Assembly: GCA_023423535.1 (NCBI GenBank)
Contig: JAFAFL010000134.1
Span: 1-13,804, forward strand
Origin: Pseudomonadota bacterium
GTDB taxonomy: Bacteria > Myxococcota > Myxococcia > Myxococcales > Myxococcaceae
Direction: 5' to 3'
DNA length: 13,804 nt
Made by a program: the position numbers and the translations under genes. Within the stretch, counting starts at the first letter, position 1. Each line of letters opens with the position of its first letter. This document shows, piece after piece, positions 1 to 6,221 of the stretch. The notes under the pieces were generated by a model that saw nothing but the letters and a program-made list of their open reading frames with translations, made no database searches and was not told where the DNA came from.

Positions 1-87
1 CTGCTGGAGCCCCTCGGCTACGTGCCGCCGGTGGAGTTTGAGCAGGCGTGGTATCGACGTCAGCAGAGTCAGGCCATGGTGGCGTGA
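1..87 (+). CDS. IS3-family transposase OrfB, C-terminal fragment (5' end outside window)
   Basis: Frame 1 is open from the first base and ends in TGA at 85-87, giving 28 residues. They begin LLEPLGYVPPVEFEQAWYRR. The pattern LLEP-(I/L)-GY-(V/I)-PP-x-EFE-xx-(W/Y)-Y is the familiar extreme C-terminus of many IS3-family OrfB transposases, just after the DDE integrase core. The catalytic region is outside the window, so activity cannot be assessed. The fragment is followed directly by the element's terminal repeat, which supports the call. It belongs to a different element from the minus-strand transposase genes that follow, because it is on the opposite strand and its tail sequence is distinct. 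Confidence 0.75.
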   Translation: MLEPLGYVPPVEFEQAWYRRQQSQAMVA

Positions 88-98
88 CTCACGCAATC

Positions 99-126
99 GA
101 GTCTCCGGAGAACCCGGGGCGGTTCA
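99..126 (-). repeat. Terminal inverted repeat (right end) of IS-A
   Basis: Read on the - strand from the tip at 126, the sequence starts TGAACCGCCCCGGGTTCTCC. It has the TGA start and G/C-rich core expected of IS3-family ends, and resembles the end of the neighbouring IS-B (TGACCTGCCCGGGAAATTT). The inner boundary is approximate because the partner repeat is not in the window. Confidence 0.65.
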
Positions 127-879
127 GTAGTGGCTGCGCCAGGTCTCGATGACTGCCTTTGCCTCGGGCCTGCTCCTGAACCACTCCAGGCTCAGGCACT
201 CGTCGCGGAACTTCCCGTTGAAGCTCTCGTCGGTTCCGTTCTGCCAGGGCTTGCCGGGATCGATGTGCGCCGTCTCGATGTTCTCCCGCGAGAGCCACCG
301 CAGAACCGCGGTCGCGATGAACTCCGGGCCGTTGTCCGACCGCAGGTACTTCGGTGCTCCGTGCTCGCTGACCAGCTTCGACAGCACCTCGATCACGCGC
401 CCCGATCGGATGCTGCCGGCGACGTCGATGGCGAGGCACTCGCGCGTCCACTCATCGACGACGGTCAGGCACTTGAGCTGCTGTCCGTTGGCGCAGGCGT
501 CGAAGACGAAGTCATAGGCCCAGACGTGGTTCGCCGCGGTCGGCGGCACCGGGCGCGGCCTGCCCGTCGCCACCCTGCGCCTGGGGCGCTTCCTGGGTAC
601 CTGGAGCTTCTCGCTGCGCCACATCCGGTGGGTTCGCTCGGGGCTCATGGAGTGCCCTTCGCGCTCGAGGAAGATGCGGATGCGGCGGTAGCCGTAGCGC
701 GGATATTGAGCCGCCAGCTCCCGCATCCGGGCCCTGACGGGAGCGTCCGCAGCCGCCTTCTTCGAGTCGTAGCGGAGCCACGACCGCGCAACCCCCAGCA
801 TGCGACAGGCGCGGCGGCAGGAGAGACCTCGTGTTTGCGCGTACTCGACCTGCCGCCGCCGGGCGGACGCGCTCACCAT
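124..879 (-). pseudogene. IS3-family transposase OrfB (DDE integrase core), 3'-truncated by IS-A
   Basis: The 251-residue reading frame shows an HTH_21-like segment (about residues 45-100, with QYPRYGYRRIRIFLEREG) and an rve integrase core. The core has D123 (WAYDF), D182 (SDNGPEF) and E218 (ESFNGKFRDECL). Thirty-five residues separate the second Asp from the Glu, the DDX35E spacing expected for IS3. The frame stops after WRSHY. Family members normally continue with an N-x-x-RPHSSLGY-type tail to about 275-290 residues, so the C-terminus is lost. The TGA stop is made of the first three bases of the IS-A end. It is normally translated as an OrfAB fusion by -1 frameshifting from OrfA; its own ATG at 877-879 overlaps the OrfA end. 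The catalytic residues are intact, but loss of the tail and the right end makes the element unlikely to move by itself. Confidence 0.85.
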
Positions 880-885
880 TTTTTT
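873..885 (-). promoter_or_regulatory. Programmed -1 frameshift site (A7 slippery run)
   Basis: Seven T's on the + strand at 879-885 give A-AAA-AAA on the coding strand. It is phased in the OrfA frame as gcA AAA AAA TGG TGA, a canonical X-XXY-YYZ slippery heptamer. A shift of -1 on this run enters the OrfB frame at the ATG GTG sequence and bypasses the OrfA stop 4 nt later. This is the known route to OrfAB transposase in IS3-family elements. No obvious downstream pseudoknot was worked out by eye. Confidence 0.75.
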
Positions 886-1136
886 GCGTTGATCTCCTTC
901 ATCACCTCGAGCTCGAGATCGCGCTCGGCGAGCAGCTTCTTCAACCGGCCGTTCTCCGTCTCGAGCTGCTTGAGGCGCTTGGCGTCGTCGACGTCCATCG
1001 CGCCGAACTTCTTCCGCCAGATGTAGAGGGTCTGGTCGCTGATGCCGTGCTTCTTCGCGACCTCCTGGACCGACGTCTTATCGGCCTCGCGAAGTATCGC
1101 GACCATCTGCTCCTGGGTGAACCTGCTCCTCCGCAT
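873..1136 (-). CDS. IS3-family transposase OrfA (helix-turn-helix protein)
   Basis: The 87-residue protein begins MRRSRFTQEQMVAILREAD. Residues about 1-50 form the HTH_Tnp_1 fold that binds the IS ends, including VAKKHGISDQTLYIWRKKFG. It is followed by a leucine-zipper-like coiled coil (LKQLETENGRLKKLLAERDL, about 55-75) used for multimerisation. The start ATG at 1134-1136 has a good Shine-Dalgarno (GGAG, 6 nt spacing). The stop at 873-875 lies 4 nt past the OrfB ATG, giving the usual out-of-phase overlap. Produced alone it usually acts as a repressor or modulator; with frameshifting it forms the N-terminus of the OrfAB transposase. It looks intact. The family is certain; the IS407-like subgroup is a guess from the sequence style. 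Confidence 0.9.
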   Translation of the reverse strand: MRRSRFTQEQMVAILREADKTSVQEVAKKHGISDQTLYIWRKKFGAMDVDDAKRLKQLETENGRLKKLLAERDLELEVMKEINAKKW

Positions 1137-1180
1137 CTGCTGCTCCGTGGTGGCCGGAGCGGCATCTTTTCACGCTTCAG

Positions 1181-1207
1181 CTGGTCCCAAATTTCCCGGG
1201 CAGGTCA
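1181..1207 (-). repeat. Terminal inverted repeat (left end) of IS-B
   Basis: Read inward on the - strand from 1207, it begins TGACCTGCCCGGGAAATTTG, an IS3-type end beginning TGA. It lies about 45-70 nt upstream of the OrfA start, the normal position for the left repeat, which usually also holds the element's weak promoter. Its partner is missing because IS-B is interrupted. The bases just outside (1208-1211, taac) would be one copy of its target duplication. Confidence 0.65.
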
Positions 1208-1315
1208 TAACGACAAGTGGAGGCCGCACGTGCAATTGCACTCCACAAGTACGGAAGAAGAGGGCCCGAATGGAAGGGGAGGCCGTCGAGGCTCTCGAGA
1301 CGTTCGCTAGGTCCC
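1208..1315. other. Intergenic gap between IS-B and dbpA, with a nested palindrome
   Basis: This gap lies downstream of dbpA and outside the IS end. It holds a perfect 12-bp palindrome, gtgcaattgcac (1230-1241). The palindrome is flanked by an inverted pair GTGGAG (1217-1222) / CTCCAC (1241-1246), which overlaps it by one base. No T-tract follows on either strand, so it does not look like a classical intrinsic terminator. No ORF with coding character was seen. Confidence 0.4.
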
Positions 1316-2704
1316 TCAGACCCGCACCGCCTCCACGCGGTGCCTGCGGCCCTTGATCTTCCCGTCGCGCAGGGCCTGCAGCGCAGCCTTCGCCACGCTC
1401 CGCGAGACGGCGACGTAGGCGAAGTGATCGTGCAGCTCGATCTTGCCCACGTCCTCCGCGCGCAGCCCGCCGGCCTCACCCGTCAGCGCGCCGAGGATGT
1501 CGCCCGGCCGCATCTTGTCCTTGCGCCCGGCATCGATGAACAGCGTGGCCATGGGCGCCTCCAGCGACTGGCCCGACTTGCCGATCGGTGAGGGAGACAG
1601 GGTCGCGCGCTCCAGCTTCTTGCCGGTGAACTCCTCGATCGCCTCGAGCTTCCGCGCTTCGTTCGCGGTCGCCAGCGAGATCGCCAGCCCCTGCCGTCCC
1701 GCGCGGCCCGTACGACCGATGCGGTGGACGTAGATCTCCGGCTGCTGCGGCAGCTCGTAGTTGAAGACGAACTCCAGCGCCTCCACGTCGATCCCTCGCG
1801 CGGCGACGTCGGTGGCGACGAGGATGCGCGTGCTCCGGTTGCGGAAGGTGGCCATCACCCGGTCTCGGTCGCGCTGCTCCAGATCGCCCTGCAGCCCGGC
1901 GCAGCTCACGCCCGCGTTGCGCAAGAACTGCGCGAGCTCCGCCACCGCCGACTTGAAGTTGCAGAACACGATCGCCGACTCGGGGCAGTGCTCGCGGAGC
2001 AGCTTGAGGAGCACCTCCGGCTTCTCTTCGGGCTCGCACGTGTACACGCGCTGCTGGATGTCCGGCGCGCTCTGTGGCTCGGCGGCGATGGTCACGCGCA
2101 CCGGCTTGCGCTGGAAGTCGCGGCTGAGCCGCTCGATGTCCGGCGGGAAGGTGGCGGAGAAGAGCACCGTCTGACGATCCTCCGGCGTGGCGGCGAGGAT
2201 CTTCTGCATGTCCTCGACGAAGCCCATGTCGAGCATGCGGTCCGCCTCGTCGAGCACCACCGTGCGCACCTCCCTCGTGTCGAGCGCGCGGCGATCGATC
2301 AGATCGAGCAGTCGCCCCGGCGTCCCCACCGCGATGTGCGCGCCCTTCTCCAGCGCGAGCAGCTGCGGCCGGACCGGCTGACCACCCGCGAGCTCCAGCA
2401 CGTGCACGCCCTGCACGCGCCTCGCGAGCTTGCGGATCTCCACCGCCACCTGCGCGCCGAGCTCTCTCGTCGGGCAGATGACCAGCGCCTGCAGCGAACG
2501 CCGCGAGGGATCGAGCTTCTGGAGGATGGGCAGCGCGAAGGCGGCGGTCTTGCCACTGCCCGTCTGCGACTGCCCGATGAGGTCCTTCCCCTGCAGCAGC
2601 ACCGGGATGCTCTGCGCCTGGATGGGCGTGAGCTGCGTGAAGCCGAGCTCGGCGACGACCTGCTGGAGCGGCGCCGAGAGCGGAAGCGAGGAGAAGAGGT
2701 CCAT
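1316..2704 (-). CDS. dbpA: ATP-dependent RNA helicase DbpA (DEAD-box)
   Basis: A 462-residue DEAD-box helicase, close to the 457 residues of E. coli DbpA. The core motifs are all present: Q motif GFTQLTPIQ (21-29), Walker A SQTGSGKT (46-53), PTRELG (78-83), TPGR (128-131), DEAD (152-155), SAT (183-185), ARGID (302-306) and HRIGRTGRAG (327-336). The C-terminal 75 residues (about 385-460) match the DbpA RNA-binding domain, with TLFIDAGRKDKMRPGDILGA and KIKGRRHRV. In DbpA this RRM-like domain binds hairpin 92 of 23S rRNA, directing the helicase to late assembly of the 50S subunit in the cytoplasm. The C-terminal domain sets it apart from RhlE, SrmB or CsdA. The start MDLFSSLPLS fits family N-termini, although no strong Shine-Dalgarno is visible. 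It follows the OPT transporter gene by 33 nt on the same strand and may be co-transcribed with it. Confidence 0.96.
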   Translation of the reverse strand: MDLFSSLPLSAPLQQVVAELGFTQLTPIQAQSIPVLLQGKDLIGQSQTGSGKTAAFALPILQKLDPSRRSLQALVICPTRELGAQVAVEIRKLARRVQGVHVLELAGGQPVRPQLLALEKGAHIAVGTPGRLLDLIDRRALDTREVRTVVLDEADRMLDMGFVEDMQKILAATPEDRQTVLFSATFPPDIERLSRDFQRKPVRVTIAAEPQSAPDIQQRVYTCEPEEKPEVLLKLLREHCPESAIVFCNFKSAVAELAQFLRNAGVSCAGLQGDLEQRDRDRVMATFRNRSTRILVATDVAARGIDVEALEFVFNYELPQQPEIYVHRIGRTGRAGRQGLAISLATANEARKLEAIEEFTGKKLERATLSPSPIGKSGQSLEAPMATLFIDAGRKDKMRPGDILGALTGEAGGLRAEDVGKIELHDHFAYVAVSRSVAKAALQALRDGKIKGRRHRVEAVRV

Positions 2705-2737
2705 GCAGGAGCGGCTAACACGGACCCTGCCGGAGGA

Positions 2738-4612
2738 CTAAGGGAAGAGGATTCCCTTCACCGCGATGCCGATGCCCGTCAGGCCCTCGCCCGCGATCAC
2801 GCCGGAGGCGATCACGATGAGGAAGCGGGCAGACCAGCTCTTGAAGAACCTGGTCGCGAACATGGCGATGCACGCGCCGATGAAGAAGGAGAGCGAGTTC
2901 CACGCGGGGATGACCAGCGCGAGTCCGAACGCGGACGGCGACGGGATCCAGGTGACGATCTTCTTCGGCAGCAGCTTCTCGGACACCGCGAGCACGAGCC
3001 CCACCGAAGCAGCAATGGCCATGGCAGCGACCGAGCCGGCGGGCATCGAGTCGAAGCCCTTCATGAAGACCTCGGCGACGGCCTTCCACTGGGCGACGGC
3101 GGGCGCGGGCCACTCGGCGGTGAGGAGCTGCTCCTTCGGGTTGGGGATGAGCACGAGGTACGCCGCGGAGCCGACCAGCGCGCCGGCGAGGACGCCGCAG
3201 AACTGCGCCAGCGCCTGCAGCCGCGCCTTGGCTCCGAGCAGGTAGCCCGCCTTCAGATCATGGAGCAGGTCGCCCGTCTGCGAGGCCGCGCCGCCGGTGA
3301 CGTTGGCGCTCATGAGGTTCGCCGCGGGGTTCGCGGGCGCGATGATCCCGAACACCAGCTGCGTGACCTTGCCCATCGGACCGACGGGGGTGATCGCCGT
3401 CTCGCCGGACACGCGGCCCGCGACGACCGCCAGCGCGAAGGTGAGCAGCACGCCGATCACCGCGATGTGCGCGGAGATGTCGAACAGGCTGACCTGGAGG
3501 AACACCGAGAGGATCAGCGCGCCCACCAGGCCGCCCCAGAACCAGTTGCGCGGAACGTCGCCCACGTCCTGGGCCGGGCCCTTCTTCTCCGATTTCTTGA
3601 ACGCGCCGACGATCGACTTCCACGAGAACGCGAACGAGGTCAGCGAGGAGACGACCATCATCGCCACGCCCGGCCAGAGCAGCCATTCGACGGTGCGGCC
3701 GAACCAGGGTGCGTTGGCGGCACCGGCTTTCGCCATGCCCTCGCCGATCGCCCAGGGCGCGAGGATGCCCCAGCTGACCACCGCGCCGAGCAGCATCGAT
3801 GCGCTCGCGCGCATGCCGACGATCGCGCCCACCGCGATCATCATCAGGGTCGGATCGAACGCGAAGCCGAGGTTCTTGAGGCTCGCCGCGGCCGGGATGC
3901 CGGTCACGCCCTCCTTCGCGGTGATCCCGATCGATCCGGGCATCGCGAGCTTGGGGATCTTGAAGACGGTCTCGAGGATCTTCACCGCACCGGCGACGAC
4001 GGCGGCGGAAGCGAGCGCGGTGACGCGGCCCATGGCCTCCTTGCCGCGCGAGTACATCTCCTTCAGCGTCTGCGCCGCGGCGATGCCGGACGCGAAGGGG
4101 AGCTTGTCCACGAGGATCATCTGCCGCCGCAGGCCGATGCCCACGACGACGCCGACGACGCACACGGAGAAGATCCACACCGCGAGCATCGGGTACGTGA
4201 ACTCCTGCCCGGTGATCAGCGTGAGCGCGGGGATGGCGGAGACGAGGCCCGCAGACGACACGTTCGCCGCCGCGGAGGCCGCGGTCTGGTTGATGTTGTT
4301 CTCGAGGATCCCGAACTTCCGCGTGCGGAAGACCGCCGACGAAGCGCCGAACACGCCGAACGCGATCAGCGCCGCGGTGATCGACATGTTGAAGCCCCAG
4401 CCGACCTTCAGCCCCGCGTAGATGTTGCACAGCGAGAGCACGCCGCCGATCACCATGCCGGTGACGACCGAGCGCACGGTGATCTGCGTGGACGTCGTGT
4501 CGAGCGGGATCTCCGGCAGGTCACCTTCGGGAGGCGGCGGCGGAACCGGCTGGAGGTCGGCGGACGGAGGGCTCTGGGGAGCGCGAGCGGGCGCGATGGC
4601 GGGCTGGGACAA
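2738..4612 (-). CDS. OPT-superfamily oligopeptide/metal-chelate transporter
   Basis: A very hydrophobic protein of about 624 residues with many predicted membrane helices, of the OPT (oligopeptide transporter) superfamily, which uses ion gradients to import peptides or metal chelates across the inner membrane. Diagnostic stretches are NIYAGLKVGWGFNMSI (63-78), ENNINQTAASAAANVSSAG (104-122), LPFASGIAAAQTLKEM (171-186) and a late ANLMSANVTGGAASQTGDLL segment. The length suits bacterial OPT proteins. The N-terminal 35 residues are a Pro-rich cytoplasmic tail (PPPPPPEGD). The frame stays open far upstream into the opposite dsbD gene, but that part is low-complexity antisense sequence. I chose the TTG at 4610-4612, which has GGAG 5 nt upstream and gives (M)SQPAIAPARAPQ. 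Substrate cannot be assigned from sequence. dbpA follows after 33 nt. The family is certain; the exact start is moderate. Confidence 0.9.
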   Translation of the reverse strand: MSQPAIAPARAPQSPPSADLQPVPPPPPEGDLPEIPLDTTSTQITVRSVVTGMVIGGVLSLCNIYAGLKVGWGFNMSITAALIAFGVFGASSAVFRTRKFGILENNINQTAASAAANVSSAGLVSAIPALTLITGQEFTYPMLAVWIFSVCVVGVVVGIGLRRQMILVDKLPFASGIAAAQTLKEMYSRGKEAMGRVTALASAAVVAGAVKILETVFKIPKLAMPGSIGITAKEGVTGIPAAASLKNLGFAFDPTLMMIAVGAIVGMRASASMLLGAVVSWGILAPWAIGEGMAKAGAANAPWFGRTVEWLLWPGVAMMVVSSLTSFAFSWKSIVGAFKKSEKKGPAQDVGDVPRNWFWGGLVGALILSVFLQVSLFDISAHIAVIGVLLTFALAVVAGRVSGETAITPVGPMGKVTQLVFGIIAPANPAANLMSANVTGGAASQTGDLLHDLKAGYLLGAKARLQALAQFCGVLAGALVGSAAYLVLIPNPKEQLLTAEWPAPAVAQWKAVAEVFMKGFDSMPAGSVAAMAIAASVGLVLAVSEKLLPKKIVTWIPSPSAFGLALVIPAWNSLSFFIGACIAMFATRFFKSWSARFLIVIASGVIAGEGLTGIGIAVKGILFP

Positions 4613-4804
4613 GCGTGCTCCGGTGCTTGAGGTTGAAGGGGCGCGCACCCTAACGCGGCGACCGTTGGAGCCCAAAGCGATCCGGGCGGGGGCAGCGGCG
4701 CGGCACGAAGACCGCCCGCCCGGCTGCTCGCTCACGGAGGCGTGAAGGGAACAACGATGGCAGGCGTGCGTTGGGAGGGCCGAACCTCTAGTAGATAGCG
4801 ACCC
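4613..4804. promoter_or_regulatory. Divergent intergenic region between OPT transporter and dsbD-like gene
   Basis: This roughly 190-bp region must hold promoters for both directions. For the - strand OPT gene, a weak sigma70-like pair can be proposed: TTGGGC (complement of 4670-4675) and TAGGGT (complement of 4647-4652), with a 17-bp spacer and about 30 nt of leader to the TTG start. On the + strand, the sequence just upstream of dsbD (TAGTAGATAG, about 4789-4798) is the only A/T-rich patch and might be a -10 element, but no well-spaced -35 was found. No ORF, riboswitch or clear operator was recognised. These assignments are by eye and weak. Confidence 0.3.
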
Positions 4805-6217
4805 ATGTCCGTCCGGATCCTCCTGCTCGCCCTCGCCGGCGCTCTCGGCATCGCCCTCATCCCCGAGGTGCTGCCCACCGGTCCCGAGTCCAGCCTCGAC
4901 GCCTCGTCGTTCCTCGATGCCGGAAGCTTCGCCATCGGCGCGGCGATCATCTTCGCCGGCGGCCTGCTCACCGCGATGACGCCGTGCGTCTATCCGCTGA
5001 TCCCGATCACGGTGAGCGTCTTCGGCGCGTCGAAGTCGGAGAGCCGGTTGAAGGCGGTGCTGCTGACGTCCGCCTACGTGCTGGGCATGGGCGTGGTGTT
5101 CGCGGTGCTCGGCGTGCTGGCCGCGCGGACCGGCGCGCTCTTCGGCAGCGTGCTCGCCTCGCCGCTGTTCGTGCTCGGGCTGGCGGTGTTTCTCCTGGTG
5201 CTCGCCACGTCGATGTTCGGCGCCTTCGAGCTCGCCTTGCCGCAGGGCCTCGCGCAGCGGCTGAACATGGTGGGCGGGACCGGCTACGCGGGCGCGTTCC
5301 TCATGGGCAGCGTGTCCGGCTTCATCGCCGCGCCCTGCACGGGGCCGGTGCTCACCGGCGTGCTCGCGTTCGTGGCGAAGACCCAGAGCGCCACGCTCGG
5401 TGGCGGGCTGCTGTTCATCTATGCGCTCGGCATCGGCGTGCCGTTCTTCCTTCTCGGCGTGTTCACGCTGCGGCTGCCGCGCGGCGGCGCGTGGATGGAG
5501 TGGGTGAAGAGCGTGCTCGGCATCGCGCTGGTGGCGCTGGCCGCGGCCTACGTGCGCGACGCGGTGCCGGAGGTGCGGACGGCGTTCGCGGCGCTGGCGG
5601 CGGAGCTGGGCAAGGTCCCGGGCGCGGCGATCGCGAGCGTGGCGGTGCTGGTGGGCGTGCTGCTCGGCGCGGTGCACCGCTCCTTCAAGGAGGGCCCGAA
5701 GCAGTTCGTCCTCAAGGGCCTCGCGGTCGCGCTGGTGGTGGCGGGCGTGCTCGTTCGTCTCTCCGCGGTGGCTGCGCCTTCGCCCGGTGACCTCTGGGTG
5801 CGGGCAGGATGGGCGCAGCCGCGCGAGGCCCCGGACTTCGCCTGGTCGCTGGTGTGGCCGAACAAGCAGAACGGCAGCGCGCTGGAGACCTTCGAGACCG
5901 CGCTCGCCTCCGCGCGCGACTCGGGCAAGCCGGTGATGATCGACTTCTTCGCCGAGTGGTGCGCGGCCTGTAAGGAGCTCGACCACAAGACCTACGTGGC
6001 GCCGGTGGTCATCGAAGAGTCCGAGCGCTTCGTGAACATCAAGATCGACGCCACGAACGAGGAAGAGATCCTCGACACGCTCTACGAGCGCTACGGCGTG
6101 AAGGGCCTGCCGACGATCGCGTTCATCGACTCGAAGGGCGAGCTGATGACCGACCCGAAGATCACCGGCTTCATGGGGCCGGAGCGCTTCCTCCGCGAGA
6201 TGCAGAAGGTCCGCTAG
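4805..6217 (+). CDS. dsbD: DsbD-type thiol:disulfide interchange protein (beta and gamma domains only)
   Basis: The 470-residue protein moves reducing equivalents from cytoplasmic thioredoxin across the inner membrane to periplasmic thiols. After an N-terminal hydrophobic segment (about 4-20), a CcdA/DsbD-beta-like membrane domain spans about 40-320. It has the two transmembrane cysteines in MTPCVYPLIP (C61) and AAPCTGPVL (C178). The C-terminal thioredoxin-like gamma domain (about 355-470) has WCAAC (C386, C389) and the cis-proline in GLPT (P436). E. coli DsbD is about 565 residues and starts with a periplasmic alpha domain. That domain is absent here, and an in-frame TAG 9 nt upstream of the ATG rules out a longer start. 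Electrons must therefore leave from the gamma domain directly or through a separate partner. The next gene starts 4 nt after its stop, suggesting an operon. The symbol denotes family; ScsB-like naming is an alternative. Confidence 0.92.
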   Translation: MSVRILLLALAGALGIALIPEVLPTGPESSLDASSFLDAGSFAIGAAIIFAGGLLTAMTPCVYPLIPITVSVFGASKSESRLKAVLLTSAYVLGMGVVFAVLGVLAARTGALFGSVLASPLFVLGLAVFLLVLATSMFGAFELALPQGLAQRLNMVGGTGYAGAFLMGSVSGFIAAPCTGPVLTGVLAFVAKTQSATLGGGLLFIYALGIGVPFFLLGVFTLRLPRGGAWMEWVKSVLGIALVALAAAYVRDAVPEVRTAFAALAAELGKVPGAAIASVAVLVGVLLGAVHRSFKEGPKQFVLKGLAVALVVAGVLVRLSAVAAPSPGDLWVRAGWAQPREAPDFAWSLVWPNKQNGSALETFETALASARDSGKPVMIDFFAEWCAACKELDHKTYVAPVVIEESERFVNIKIDATNEEEILDTLYERYGVKGLPTIAFIDSKGELMTDPKITGFMGPERFLREMQKVR

Positions 6218-6221
6218 GCAT

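Larger units (their letters stand above)
1..126 (+). mobile_element. Right end of an IS3-family element (IS-A), cut by the window edge
   Basis: This is the 3' end of an insertion sequence whose body lies left of the window. It contains the last codons of an IS3-type OrfB on the + strand. About 11 nt after that stop codon begins a sequence whose reverse complement starts TGAACCGCCCCGGG, the TGA-first terminal repeat typical of IS3-family elements. The tip is at base 126, immediately against the interrupted OrfB of a second element. The short distance from orfB stop to element end (39 nt) is usual for the family. The left end and target duplication are outside the window, so completeness cannot be judged. 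Confidence 0.75.
127..1207 (-). mobile_element. IS3-family element (IS-B), truncated by insertion of IS-A
   Basis: A minus-strand two-ORF element of the IS3 family, probably IS407-like. From its left end at 1207 it has a TGA-first terminal repeat, OrfA, an A7 frameshift site, and OrfB through the complete DDE core. The last roughly 25-30 OrfB residues and the right terminal repeat are missing. The remainder presumably lies beyond the other end of IS-A, outside the window. Bases 127-129/130 (gta/gtag) would be one copy of the 3-4 bp target duplication made by IS-A. Both IS ends point to an insertion event rather than a deletion, but only the sequence to the left can prove it. Confidence 0.75.

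Noticed and set aside
130..1026. 298-residue + strand open frame across the IS-B transposase genes
   Set aside because: The minus strand has OrfA and OrfB with HTH and DDE motifs and a frameshift site; the + strand product has no family features.
1724..4630. 968-residue + strand open frame
   Set aside because: It lies opposite dbpA and the OPT transporter, which have clear family motifs. Its product is a low-complexity Arg/Asp/His/Glu-rich chain without domains.
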